DNA from: Aureococcus anophagefferens
Taxonomy: Eukaryota > Sar > Pelagophyceae > Pelagomonadales > Pelagomonadaceae
Direction of reading: 5' to 3'
Assembly (NCBI RefSeq): GCF_000186865.1
Contig: NW_008705583.1
Span: forward strand, 450,101 to 514,100
Length of the DNA: 64,000 bases
Shown: piece after piece, positions 48,644 through 57,771 of the stretch
How the letters are laid out: every line of letters starts with the position of its first letter
Position numbering within the stretch: position 1 is the stretch's first letter
The notes under the pieces: model-generated
What the model was told of the DNA's origin: nothing
Databases searched by the model: none
The model's input: the letters and a program-made list of their open reading frames with translations, nothing else
Program-made: the position numbers and the translations under genes

Positions 48644-49384
48644 ATGATATTACGAGATGCCATTTCTGCGTTGATCGGTAATAATGACAACGGGCCAATG
48701 CGAGAATGGTTGAACGGAAGTCACGACGAGGAAGATCCGGCCGACGTCGTCAGGAATTATAGCGCCGGCACCGATGATTATTTTAGTCTCCTCCATGTTA
48801 TTGCTATGTTTGGCGGAAGAAGAGGGAATAGCGATATCGTTCTGCGTCTAGTCGCCCTGGGTGCGGACGTGGATCGAACCGGGGGGTTTTTCGAAATCAC
48901 GCCACTGCATGTTTGTCACCGGCTCGAAGACGCCGCTGCACTCCTGGATGCGGGCGCGGACATAAACGTGAGAAGTGTTGACGGAAGCACGCCGCTAGTC
49001 ATGTATGCCCGAGCAGGCGATTACCGCCACGATATCGTGCGGCTCCTCGTCCGCCGCGGGGCCGACCTCTCTCTCGTGGACAATGATGGTCGTGATGCCA
49101 TGATGTCCGCTAGCGGTAAGTCCCTCGATTTCCTCACCGATGTCGTGGCTGCTGGCAGCTGGAAAGCTTACCTACGAGCTCCGAGAATCGAACTGGTGCG
49201 ATTGCGTTCGCTCTGCGGCCGCGGCCGCGCGCCGTCGTCAGATTCTTTTCTGCAGCGCCTCTTCGGCACGCCCGGGTCATCGGCAAGGTCTACGCGCGCG
49301 GCGAAACGCACGAGCACCCCGCTTCCCAACGAAGTCTTCTGGCACGTCCTGACGTACTGGTCCACGAGCCGCGACCTCCTCTAG
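48644..49384 (+). CDS. Ankyrin-repeat protein with LPNEVFWHVLTYW C-terminal motif
   Basis: 246 residues. Ankyrin units: FSLLHVIAMFGGRRGNSDIVLRL/ALGADVD, ITPLHVCHRLEDAAALLDAGADIN, STPLVMYARAGDYRHDIVRLLV/RGADLSLVDNDGRDAM. The C-terminus LPNEVFWHVLTYWSTSRDLL resembles the F-box-like or PRANC-like ending seen on many ankyrin proteins of algae and their large DNA viruses; this suggests a ubiquitin-ligase adaptor but is inference. Base composition is markedly less GC-rich than surrounding genes, hinting at a young or transferred family member. Confidence 0.85.
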   Translation: MILRDAISALIGNNDNGPMREWLNGSHDEEDPADVVRNYSAGTDDYFSLLHVIAMFGGRRGNSDIVLRLVALGADVDRTGGFFEITPLHVCHRLEDAAALLDAGADINVRSVDGSTPLVMYARAGDYRHDIVRLLVRRGADLSLVDNDGRDAMMSASGKSLDFLTDVVAAGSWKAYLRAPRIELVRLRSLCGRGRAPSSDSFLQRLFGTPGSSARSTRAAKRTSTPLPNEVFWHVLTYWSTSRDLL

Positions 49385-49448
49385 GAGCAAGTAAAGACAG
49401 TGTCCTCGTGTCGTGAACAGCTACAGACTTATGGCTAATTTCTGGAAG

Positions 49449-52400
49449 CTAGCCGTTCGGGAAGTTGATGATGGCGTCGTCGCCGGCGGCATCGCTATCC
49501 CAGCGGACCTTCTTCCAGTCGAGGCCCGTGCCGGAGCAGAGCTTGCCGACGCCGATGTAGTCGAGCTTCGCGGCGCGCGCCGTCGCCGCCGTGTCGTGCT
49601 CCGCGCCGACGACGAGCGCGCGCGGCTCCTTGATGTCGCGCCGGAGCCCGGCGAGGGCGACGGCGGTCTGGAGGCGGAAGGGCCCCGCGAACTCCGGCGA
49701 CCACTCGGCCGCGCGGCGGACGACGGTGCTGGGCGGCGCGCCGCCCTCGAAGGCCTCGTCCTCGTCGAAGATGCGCCGCGCGCACGCCTCGGGTCCGCCC
49801 GCGACGGCGGCGGCGACGTCGCTCTCCGGCGGCGGCTTCGCGGCCTCGAGCGCGCGGTCGAGGTAGGACGCGGGGTAGTTGCGCGCGTGCCGGTCCGAGC
49901 AGCGCCACGACACGAGGACGTCGAAGCCCGCGCGGCCGTCGAGCTCGCGGTCGAGGCGCGCGTCGAGGTCCGAGAGCGCCTGCTTGAGGCGGTCCTCCTT
50001 CTTGCGCTGGCCCGGCGCGAGCGACGGGTCCGCGACGGACTGGCCCCAGACCGTCGCGAGGGCCACCGCGACGCGCGGCTCGGCGACGAGCTCGCGCAGG
50101 AGCGGCACGGCCTCGTCCTTGAAGTGGTCGGCCTTGTCGCGCGACAGCTCGCTCGCGCTGAGGGGCTCGGGGCGGATCGTGAGCACGTTCGGCCGCTTCA
50201 GCGTGCCCTCGGGCTCGATGACGACGACGTCGTAGTTGCGGCGCACCCAGGCCGCGGCGGCCTTGGCGTTCTCGAGCGGCGCGAGCGCGTCGCGGCGCTT
50301 CTTCTCGTCGCGCTTCCTCACGCGGACCAGCGCTTCGTCGGCGTCGGCCGCGGCGCTCGCGAGCACCGCGAGCAGCGCCTCGGGCGTCTGGAGCGCCGCC
50401 GCGGCCGCCTCGGCGCGGATCTCGGCGCACCGCTCGCCCCGGACGACGGCGCCGATCGCCGGGAAGCGCACGAAGTCGAAGATCTTGCGCGCGACGACCT
50501 CGGCGTGATGCACGACGTCGCCGCCGCCGTCGCCGACGCCGAGCCAGAGCCCCGCGAACTTGTCCGCGAGGCGCGCGGCGACGCGAGGGTCGTCGAGCGC
50601 GGCCCGGAGCGTCGGCGGCGGACCGGCGCCCGCGGCGAAGAAGATGGCGAGCACGGGCTTGGCGTCGCCGTCGCCGGACGCGACGACGTCGAGGTCCGCC
50701 TCCGGCCCGCTGCCCGTGTGCGCGAAGCCCGAGCCGTCGGAGAGGCGGTACTCCGTCACGTGGATCTTGCCGTAGCGCGCGTGGTCGTAGTCGAAGTGGG
50801 CCGTGCCGTGGTCGACGAAGACGCGCTCGCCCGCGTGGAGCGTCCGCGCGGCTTGCCGGTTCGGGCTCAGGCCCTGGGCGCAGAGCTTGCCGAGCTTCTT
50901 GAGCTCGTCCTGCTCCTTCTTGCGGCCGACGCGGTCGACGTAGGCCTCGAGCGACTCGCGGAAGACGGGCACGTCCGTGCGCCGCGCGACGACGGCCCGG
51001 AGGCCGCCGTCCGTGTCCGCCGGGAACGGGCCGCGGAAGACGCGGAAGGGCCGCGGCGCGGCGCCGAGGAGGCCGTCGGCCGCGGCGCGCGCCGCGGCCG
51101 ACGCGGCGTCGAGCGCGGCGCCCTTGGGCCGCAGCTGCGCGAGGAGGCGCGACCCGGACCAGGGCTCGACGCCGCCGTCGAGGTCGTAGGGCGGCGCCGG
51201 GCACCGCCAGGGCAGCGCGTCGAGGATCCGCGCGCGCCGGCCCGCGCCGCACGCCACGAGCACGCCGGCCTCGTAGGACATGATGACGGACATGTTGTCC
51301 TCGCCGACGCCCCAGGCGGCGCCGCTGCAGTTGTGGCTGCCGCCGACGACGGCGACGAGCCGGTCGTCGCCGTCGAAGCATGCGAGCATCTTCGTGTGGT
51401 GCAGCGTCTGCCGGTCGCTCGGCGCGTGGTAGTGGTGGAAGCGCGCGCGCGGGAAGCCCGCGGCGTTCCAGATGCGGTCGTCGGGCCCGTTCATCTGCGC
51501 CGTGCCCTTGTCCTCGGTCATCGCGTGGAGCATGAGCTTCCGCGACGACCGGCAGGCCGTCGCCTGCGACGGCCAGACGATCTTGAGGCGGTCGAGGTCG
51601 CCGGCGCCGAATAAGGACGTCGCGAAGCCGCGCAGGAAGACCTTGTTGTCGAGGCGCCCGAGCGACGAGTTCGCGAACTCGGCCCGCGCGACGGTCAGGC
51701 CCTCCCGGGCGAGCGCGCGGCGGATCGCGCGGTGGCCGAACGCGTCGGCGAAGGCGCCCCGGCGGAAGCCCGGCACGGAGCCGATGAAGTGGACGCCCTC
51801 CGGCGGCGTCAGGTCGTAGCTCCGCAGGATCTCGTCCCACTGGAGCGCCATCGACGCGTCGACGCGGAGCATCGCGTGCACGAAGGCCCGGAGGCTGCCG
51901 TCGAAGGTCTCGGGCGGCGACCGCGCGGCCGCCGCGGGCGTCGTCGCCAGGCGCGTGAGCACCAGGATCCGCCGGGCCTCGCCCGCGTCGTCGTGGGACG
52001 CGGACGCGAGGCCCCGCCGCTCGCACCAGCGGTGGACCGCGTGGCGCTCGTCCTTGGACAGGCCCGCCTCGCGGTGCTCCGCGAGCCCGCCGTCGGCGAA
52101 GGCGACGAGCCGCCGCGCCGCGGCGTCGCCGACGGCCGCCGCGAGGGCCTCGTCCGCGCCCTCGGCGTCGCCCCGCGGCTCGGAGTCGTAGAGCACGTGC
52201 TCGCGGGCCGCGGCCTCGAGGCGCCGGCCGCGCGGGAAGTCGTGGACCCAGTACTGGTTGTTGACCTTGTTGTCGTAGGCGCCGAGGTTCGACGACGCGA
52301 CGATGACGCGGCAGAAGTCGGCGAAGCACAGAATCCACAGCTTCGGATGCATCGTGCCCTTCTCGAGGCGCGACCGCACGTGCTGCGACGCGCCGTCCTC

Positions 52401-53297
52401 GTAGAACTTCGGGTGGACGATCGTGAAGGGGTTCGCCCGGCTGGCCGGGTGCACCGCCGGCGCGTACTTGGAGTGGTCGTACTCGTCGACGACGACGACC
52501 TTGCCCGGCGTGTACACGCACGGCGACCCGCGCAACAGATGCGCCAGGAACTCGTAGTTGACGCCGTAGGACGTGAAGAGCGCCCGCTGGATCGACGGCG
52601 TGTGCCAGAGGAGCTCCTCCGACGTCACGGTCTGCGCCTTGTAGGGCGCGTCGCGCGCGCCCTCCTGCGTGCGGATCTTCTCGTCGAGCTCGTTCATGAT
52701 GAAGCCGTCGCCGACGAAGACGCGCCGCGGCGGCGGATCCCGCGGCGGCGGCGCCGCCTTCGGGTCGACGCCCAGCGCGACCTTCAACGCGTGGCGCTCC
52801 TGTTCCTGCGCCTCCAGAGCGAGTAAGCGGTCCCGCTCGAAGTTGCGCGCGACGGAGAGCTTGTCGCCGAGGTCCATCGCGCGCGCCATCGCGAGGTCCG
52901 CCTCGACGCTCGGCGCGTCCTCCGCCGCGAGCTCCCGCGCGAGCGCCAGCGACCCATCGTCGCCGTCGGGCGTCACCTGCGCCGCGTGCAGCGACCGCGC
53001 GAACGCCTCGTCCTGCTGCGTGACCAGCTCCGCGGCCGCGGCCGCCTGCTCGTCCTGCGCCGCGAGCTCCCGCGCGAGCGCAGCGTCGCCGCCGCCCTCG
53101 TCGTCGTCGAGCTCGAACACGACCGCCGCGTCGCCGCCGTCGTCGTCGGAGTCGCACAGGTCGATCGCCTGTCGCTTTGAGACGCCCTGGTCGTCATCTA
53201 GCGCCTTGCGCTTCGCGGGCCGCAGCGCCGCGCAAGCGGAGCACTGGAGAAAGGAGTCGCTCTCATTCAAAAGCGTGCACGTTCCGCAGACCCACAT
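49449..53297 (-). CDS. TDP1: Tyrosyl-DNA phosphodiesterase 1 with RanBP2-type zinc finger and HAD-like C-terminal region
   Basis: 1282 residues, intron-free. Residues 1-27 form a RanBP2/NZF zinc finger (WVCGTCTLLN…LQCSACAALRP). Acidic UIM-like helices follow (EAFARSLHAAQ). The TDP1 core has both HKD-type motifs: MHPKLWIL (His317, Lys319) with SSNLGAYDNK, and LHHTKMLACF (His634, Lys636) with GGSHNCSGAAWG. TDP1 removes topoisomerase I peptides from DNA 3' ends, leaving a 3' phosphate. Residues ~888-990 look thioredoxin/UAS-like. Residues ~1022-1260 look HAD-like (DVVVIEPEGTL; ALVVGAEHDTAATARAAKLD), with Glu where HAD phosphatases have Asp. The extra domains suggest ubiquitin-linked recruitment and perhaps end processing. 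Confidence 0.9.
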   Translation of the reverse strand: MWVCGTCTLLNESDSFLQCSACAALRPAKRKALDDDQGVSKRQAIDLCDSDDDGGDAAVVFELDDDEGGGDAALARELAAQDEQAAAAAELVTQQDEAFARSLHAAQVTPDGDDGSLALARELAAEDAPSVEADLAMARAMDLGDKLSVARNFERDRLLALEAQEQERHALKVALGVDPKAAPPPRDPPPRRVFVGDGFIMNELDEKIRTQEGARDAPYKAQTVTSEELLWHTPSIQRALFTSYGVNYEFLAHLLRGSPCVYTPGKVVVVDEYDHSKYAPAVHPASRANPFTIVHPKFYEDGASQHVRSRLEKGTMHPKLWILCFADFCRVIVASSNLGAYDNKVNNQYWVHDFPRGRRLEAAAREHVLYDSEPRGDAEGADEALAAAVGDAAARRLVAFADGGLAEHREAGLSKDERHAVHRWCERRGLASASHDDAGEARRILVLTRLATTPAAAARSPPETFDGSLRAFVHAMLRVDASMALQWDEILRSYDLTPPEGVHFIGSVPGFRRGAFADAFGHRAIRRALAREGLTVARAEFANSSLGRLDNKVFLRGFATSLFGAGDLDRLKIVWPSQATACRSSRKLMLHAMTEDKGTAQMNGPDDRIWNAAGFPRARFHHYHAPSDRQTLHHTKMLACFDGDDRLVAVVGGSHNCSGAAWGVGEDNMSVIMSYEAGVLVACGAGRRARILDALPWRCPAPPYDLDGGVEPWSGSRLLAQLRPKGAALDAASAAARAAADGLLGAAPRPFRVFRGPFPADTDGGLRAVVARRTDVPVFRESLEAYVDRVGRKKEQDELKKLGKLCAQGLSPNRQAARTLHAGERVFVDHGTAHFDYDHARYGKIHVTEYRLSDGSGFAHTGSGPEADLDVVASGDGDAKPVLAIFFAAGAGPPPTLRAALDDPRVAARLADKFAGLWLGVGDGGGDVVHHAEVVARKIFDFVRFPAIGAVVRGERCAEIRAEAAAAALQTPEALLAVLASAAADADEALVRVRKRDEKKRRDALAPLENAKAAAAWVRRNYDVVVIEPEGTLKRPNVLTIRPEPLSASELSRDKADHFKDEAVPLLRELVAEPRVAVALATVWGQSVADPSLAPGQRKKEDRLKQALSDLDARLDRELDGRAGFDVLVSWRCSDRHARNYPASYLDRALEAAKPPPESDVAAAVAGGPEACARRIFDEDEAFEGGAPPSTVVRRAAEWSPEFAGPFRLQTAVALAGLRRDIKEPRALVVGAEHDTAATARAAKLDYIGVGKLCSGTGLDWKKVRWDSDAAGDDAIINFPNG

Positions 53298-53508
53298 TGC
53301 GCGGCGAGGCGTCTGCGCGCGCGAGTGGTTTGATGTCGAGCCCTGCGGCGTTCGCGACGGCTGATTCTACTCAGTCGCGGGCCAGCGCGGCCGTGCGGGC
53401 TACAAGGAGCGCCGGCGCCCGGGATTGCTCCGCGGGAACCGCCTTCACCATCGCTTCACCGTCGCGGGACCGGCCAAAGTTTGTCAAAGATTGCCGGCTG
53501 GGCTGCCG

Positions 53509-54939
53509 ATGGCCGCGGCCGCCCGAGACGTCGACCATCACAAAGACGAGCTCTGGGCCTCGCTGGCGTCACCACCACCGGCCAAGGTCGAGTGCGGCCT
53601 GAGCGCCTGCTACCAGCCCGACGACGCGACCGACAAGCCGAGGGACGGCCCTGGCTCGGTGATGCTCGGGCTGCCCGAAATGCTCCGGCGCGCGTCGAGC
53701 CGGTCGACGGCGCCGGACGAGAGCTACGAGCAGCCGCCGCCGCGGGCGCCGCCAACTTTGCGGACGCTCCACTCGCAGGGCGACGGCGACGGCGACGCGG
53801 GCGACGCGTTCGGCGAAAGCGACTCGACGGACACCGTCGAGTGCTGGCCGAGCGAGACGAGCTTCGAGGAGCGCGACCGGCGGGGCTTCTCCGAGGCCGG
53901 GCGCGCGCCGACGCCGCCGCCGCCGCCGGCAGTGAAAGACGTCGACCTCCACGTGTCGCCGGCGTCGTCGACGCGCGACGAGCCGCCGGCGACGGTCGAG
54001 CACGACGTCGTCACCATCGTCGGCCGCGAGTCGCCCGTCGTCGGCCGCGAGTCGCCCGTCGTCGGCCGCGAGTCGCCCGTGTCCGCGGAGTACGTGCGGT
54101 CGAACAGCGACGCGGGCGACCGACCCGCGGACCTGCCGACGCCCGCGGCGCGGCGCGCGCGGCCGCCGCCGGTCGAGACGCCCGCGGCGCCCGTCGAGGC
54201 GCCCGCGGCGCCGGTCGAGACGCCGGCCGTCGCCCTCGAGACGGGCGTCGAGGAGGCCAAGGAGAGCGCGACGCCGCGCGTCTTCGCGTGGTCGCGGAGC
54301 CTCGCGCGCGTCGTGTCCTTTGGCGCGCGGCGCCGGGGGCCGGACGCGCGGCTCCTGGCCGAATTCTTCGACGCGCCGTCCGCGGAGGACGCGCGGACGC
54401 TCGCGCTGCTGCGCGAGGGCATCGCGGTCATGCTCCACGCGCGCCTGCCGGGCACCGCGCGGCGCGTGTCGCTCGTGCACCGCGTGCTCCTGCTCCTCGA
54501 GGGCGACGACGGCGGGCGGTTGTGTTTGTGCGTTAGGGAGGGCCAGGCTTTGGTCGACGCGGACCACAACGGCTTCCGGTGCGGCGACGTCGACGCCGTC
54601 GGCCTGGGGCCCTGCACGGCGCAGCTCCACCTGTCGCTCGCGCGGCAGCACGGCGACCTGAGATGCGCCGACGCCGCGGACCACGGGAAGCGCGTCTTCT
54701 CCATCTTCGGCGAGGGCCGGTCCGTGGACCTGGAGATCGCGCTGCGGGGCAGCGCGCGGCGCGCCCAGGTCGTCACGGCCCAGGAGGCGGCCGTGGCCGT
54801 CGCGCGCGCGGTCCACAAGCGGTGCGCGCCGCGCGGCCTCGCGGCCGCGGTGTACCGCCGGCTCCTCGCGAGCGACGTCGAAACCCTCGCGGAGGACCAC
54901 GAGGGCGCGTTCCTGCACCTCCACTACGCGCCCGGCTAA
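53509..54939 (+). CDS. Unknown protein, low-complexity N-half and globular C-half
   Basis: 476 residues from MAAAARDVDHHKDELW. The N-half is Pro/Ser/acid-rich and contains three exact 21-bp repeats encoding GRESPVV (54030-54080) and VETPAAPVEAPAAP repeats. From about residue 260 a compact domain begins (ATPRVFAWSRSLARVVSFG, LLREGIAVMLHARLPGTARRVSLVHRVLLLLEGDDGGRLCL, KRVFSIFGEGRSVDLEIAL). The beta-rich pattern and final helix resemble a PH-like fold, but I cannot assign it. Divergent from TDP1 across 211 bases. Confidence 0.7.
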   Translation: MAAAARDVDHHKDELWASLASPPPAKVECGLSACYQPDDATDKPRDGPGSVMLGLPEMLRRASSRSTAPDESYEQPPPRAPPTLRTLHSQGDGDGDAGDAFGESDSTDTVECWPSETSFEERDRRGFSEAGRAPTPPPPPAVKDVDLHVSPASSTRDEPPATVEHDVVTIVGRESPVVGRESPVVGRESPVSAEYVRSNSDAGDRPADLPTPAARRARPPPVETPAAPVEAPAAPVETPAVALETGVEEAKESATPRVFAWSRSLARVVSFGARRRGPDARLLAEFFDAPSAEDARTLALLREGIAVMLHARLPGTARRVSLVHRVLLLLEGDDGGRLCLCVREGQALVDADHNGFRCGDVDAVGLGPCTAQLHLSLARQHGDLRCADAADHGKRVFSIFGEGRSVDLEIALRGSARRAQVVTAQEAAVAVARAVHKRCAPRGLAAAVYRRLLASDVETLAEDHEGAFLHLHYAPG

Positions 54940-54975
54940 CGCTGTTCCTAAAAATGGGGGGCCTCTCGAGAGCGC

Positions 54976-55905
54976 TCACGCCTTCGGCGGCGACGCCTTC
55001 GGCGACGCGGGCGGCTTCGGGCTCGCGTCGCCGGAAACGCCGTCGAGGCGCGTCGCCTGGTCGAGGAGCGCCGCCAGCAGCGCCTCCCGCGCCTGGAGCG
55101 CGTTGCACCGGTCCGTGGCCTCGTTGAGCGTGTCCGCGAGCTGCGCGGCGCGGACCTCCGCCTCCTTGGCGGCCGCGAGCTTCTTCGGGATGACCTTTTG
55201 GGTGGCGATGTAGCGCGCCTTGAGGGCCCAGAGGCCGCCGGCGTGGGCCGACGCGCCGCTGAGCGTCGTCGCCGCCGCGATCTGCGACGCGACGGCGCCC
55301 GCCGAGCTCGCGAACGTGCTCCGGTCGAACTGGTCGAGCTGCGCGCGGTCCACGTAGGCCGACGCGAGCACGCGGCCGCCGCCGCTGCAGGCCGTCTCGT
55401 CCGCCGGCGGCTTCTCCTTGGCGGGCAGGACCTTGTCCGCCGCGGACGCGACGGCGCGCCGCGCGCGGCCCAGGAGCTCGGAGCTCCGCCGCCGGAGCCG
55501 CGCGGCCCGGTCCTCCTCGGCGGGCGGCGGCAGGCCGTCGTCCATGGGCACGTAGGACCCGTGCTTGCTCGCCGCCGCGGGCTCTTTCTCCTTCGTCTCC
55601 TCCTTGGACGCGCGCGCGCGCTCGCGCGCCTTGCGGTCGTTCCGCTTCTCCAGCTTCCGCTCGACCTTCTCCTCGGCGCGCAGCTCGCGGTCGCCGCCGA
55701 GGTCCGCGTAGCCGTCGGGCGCGCCGAAGGCGTCCTTCGCCTCCTCGGCCGCGCGCTTCGCCGTGGTCGCGAGGCCGCCGAGGCTCGGGCCGGCCATGCC
55801 AGAGAGCTTGTCGCCGCTCAGGGACTGGCGCAGGCGCGCGATGCGCTCGCTGACGGAACCCCGCGTCTTATCCTCCTCGCTGCGCGTGTAGCCCTCCGAG
55901 CTCAT
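54976..55905 (-). CDS. Coiled-coil protein of unknown function
   Basis: 309 residues from MSSEGYTRSEEDKTRG. A Lys/Glu helix (ELRAEEKVERKLEKRNDRKARERA) lies in the first third. The C-terminal 110 residues form a long amphipathic coiled coil (RYIATQKVIPKKLAAAKEAE, ADTLNEATDRCNALQAREAL) with a short Pro/Ser end (SPKPPASPKASPP). Y-x2-M-type sequence SYVPMDD could be a phosphosite. No enzyme motif is seen. The size and layout recall BAR/vesicle or cytoskeletal adaptors, without firm support. Stops 36 bases from the convergent gene. Confidence 0.65.
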   Translation of the reverse strand: MSSEGYTRSEEDKTRGSVSERIARLRQSLSGDKLSGMAGPSLGGLATTAKRAAEEAKDAFGAPDGYADLGGDRELRAEEKVERKLEKRNDRKARERARASKEETKEKEPAAASKHGSYVPMDDGLPPPAEEDRAARLRRRSSELLGRARRAVASAADKVLPAKEKPPADETACSGGGRVLASAYVDRAQLDQFDRSTFASSAGAVASQIAAATTLSGASAHAGGLWALKARYIATQKVIPKKLAAAKEAEVRAAQLADTLNEATDRCNALQAREALLAALLDQATRLDGVSGDASPKPPASPKASPPKA

Positions 55906-56261
55906 GGCGCCGGTGGCGGTGCCGCCGCGGCCTCGTACGACCGAGGCGATGGCGTCTCGCATGAGAAACTCGGCTCTGTGAGGTCGAAAACGCAAATCTG
56001 AGGCCAAAACGTTGAAGCGACGTTGTAGTCCGGCGAGCGGCGTCAGTCGCTCGCTCGACGCGTACGCGACGTGGGGACACGCGTGAGCACCCCGAAGGCC
56101 ACGCAGCTCTCCGGCCTCTCCGGAACTTCGAGCCGGCGGTCGCGCCGTCGAAGAGAGCGCGCGCGGCGAGCGCCCGCCCCGCGACACCGCGGCGCGCGGA
56201 CCCGCGCGGCCGCGCGCCGGTCTTTCGACGACGCGCGCCGCGATGCATCGACACCACAGCG
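55906..56261. other. Spacer between two same-strand genes, with possible introner relic
   Basis: 356 bases upstream of the coiled-coil gene with no convincing coding frame. The 17-mer ACGTTGAAGCGACGTTG at 56009-56026 is identical to 8734-8750, inside the candidate introner of the hydrolase gene. It may be a relic of that element or a shared regulatory motif. Confidence 0.4.
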
Positions 56262-56618
56262 TTACTTCTCTAGCGAGCCGTCGTTGAGCGCGACGAAGAA
56301 CGCGGAGAAGAGGAGGAAGCCCTGGCCGTGGAGCGTCTTCGCGAACAGGAAAGGGATGAGGCACGTGCAGATGAGCTCGTGGTTGTACTTTTGGACCGGC
56401 GCCTTGAGGTAGGGCAGCCAGAGCCACTTCCGCAGGTACCACCAGGTCGTGACGAGGATGACGAGCCACTTGACGAGCCAGAGGAAGAGCTCGCCGAGGT
56501 CCGCGGGTTCGATCTCCTCCTCCTTGGGCTTCTCGGGCTCTTTCTCCGCGGCCGCCGGCGCCGGCGCCGCGCTTTCAGACTGCGCCGCCGCGGCCTTCAT
56601 GCGCCGCGTCTCGACCAT
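56262..56618 (-). CDS. Small protein with two membrane segments
   Basis: 118 residues from MVETRRMKAAAAQ. An Ala/Glu/Pro-rich N-terminus (EKEPEKPKEEEIEPADLG) precedes LFLWLVKWLVILVTTWWYL and, after a short loop, ICTCLIPFLFAKTLHGQGFLLFSAFF. Trp-rich first helix and Cys-x-Cys at the start of the second are distinctive. No family recognised. The layout fits a small organelle or ER membrane protein. Confidence 0.6.
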   Translation of the reverse strand: MVETRRMKAAAAQSESAAPAPAAAEKEPEKPKEEEIEPADLGELFLWLVKWLVILVTTWWYLRKWLWLPYLKAPVQKYNHELICTCLIPFLFAKTLHGQGFLLFSAFFVALNDGSLEK

Positions 56619-56744
56619 CGGACAGAAAGGGCTGGACCTCGTGTCGGGGCAGATCAGTGCTGGTTCAACAACCGAGCCGCTAATTAATAAACGGCGCTCG
56701 GACGATGCGCACTCACCATCCCTAGATCGCTGCCCACATCGCCG

Positions 56745-57620
56745 ATGCCCAAGTCGCTGGCCGTCAACCAGCCGAAGACGCCGCGGACGGCGTCGAAAAA
56801 GCACGCCAACGGCGCCGACGACGCGGCGACGCGGGCGCGGCGGGAGGCGACGGCGGAGCGCGCGCGCGAGGCGCACCTGCGGAGCGAGCGGCGGGGCCGC
56901 GGCGCCGGCGACGGCGAGCGGGCGGCGCTCCTGCGGCGCGTCGCGGCCGCGGAGGCCGAGGCCGCGGCGCTGCGCGCGGAGCGGGACGCGCGCGGCGGCG
57001 GCGCCGCGGCCGCGGCGTCCGCGGCGTCCGCGGCGCCGCGGCTGCTCGCGTCGCTCCTCGACGACGCGCGGGCCGCGGGCGCCGCGGACCCGCAGGCCGC
57101 CGCCGCCGAGGTCTTCGTGACGCTCCTGGAGCCGGACTGGCGCGCGTCGCTGCGCCGCGCGCTCGAGGGGCCCGCGCGGCGCGAGCGCGCGCCGTGGGAG
57201 CCCGCCGCGCCGGACGACCGCTGGGACGCGCGGCGCCCGCGTTCTTCGGGCGACGCGTCTGTGTCTCCGACGATGGACCGACAGGTCACGGGCGTCACGG
57301 GCATCTACGTCGACGACGAGTGGGTCCAATTCATGGACGACGAGACGCGGTGCTACTTCTACTACAGCACGCTCACGGGGCGCACGAAGTGGCAGCGGCC
57401 GGGCAACGCCGTCGCGTCGCCCCTGGAGCGCCGCGGCGGCGGCTCCGCGCTCGCGCGGGGCGCGCCGGCGCCGCCGCGGCCCTGGTCGCCGCCGGGATCG
57501 GCCGCGGGCCGGCCGCCGGCGCCCGCCGCGGCCGGGAACGGCCACATGCGCGCGACGCGGGGCGTCGTCCAGTGCGGCGCCCGGGACACGTCCTCCTTCG
57601 CGCCGGACAGCTTCCTCTAA
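56745..57620 (+). CDS. WW-domain protein
   Basis: 291 residues. The N-terminal half is Ala/Arg-rich helix (ALLRRVAAAEAEAAALRAERD). A WW domain sits around residues 186-216: DEWVQFMDDETRCYFYYSTL then TGRTKWQRP, with both Trp residues and the Pro present. WW domains bind Pro-rich peptides. The C-terminus is Pro/Ala-rich and ends QCGARDTSSFAPDSFL. Similar layouts occur in splicing and ciliary proteins, but no assignment is justified. Divergent from the small membrane-protein gene. Confidence 0.75.
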   Translation: MPKSLAVNQPKTPRTASKKHANGADDAATRARREATAERAREAHLRSERRGRGAGDGERAALLRRVAAAEAEAAALRAERDARGGGAAAAASAASAAPRLLASLLDDARAAGAADPQAAAAEVFVTLLEPDWRASLRRALEGPARRERAPWEPAAPDDRWDARRPRSSGDASVSPTMDRQVTGVTGIYVDDEWVQFMDDETRCYFYYSTLTGRTKWQRPGNAVASPLERRGGGSALARGAPAPPRPWSPPGSAAGRPPAPAAAGNGHMRATRGVVQCGARDTSSFAPDSFL

Positions 57621-57771
57621 TGGAACTTCTTAAGCCGGAGACGTTCAACATGGGCTGAACTTGCCCTGCAACCTCCTTTTACGCAACGATTGCTTCGGGC
57701 TGCTCCCTTGCGCTGGCGGTATGGGCGCGGCGGTGGCGGCGGTCCCCGCCGGCGTGCGCTGACCATACACG

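Noticed and set aside
49413..51614. 733-codon plus-strand frame
   Set aside because: Antisense to TDP1, with no start context or family feature.
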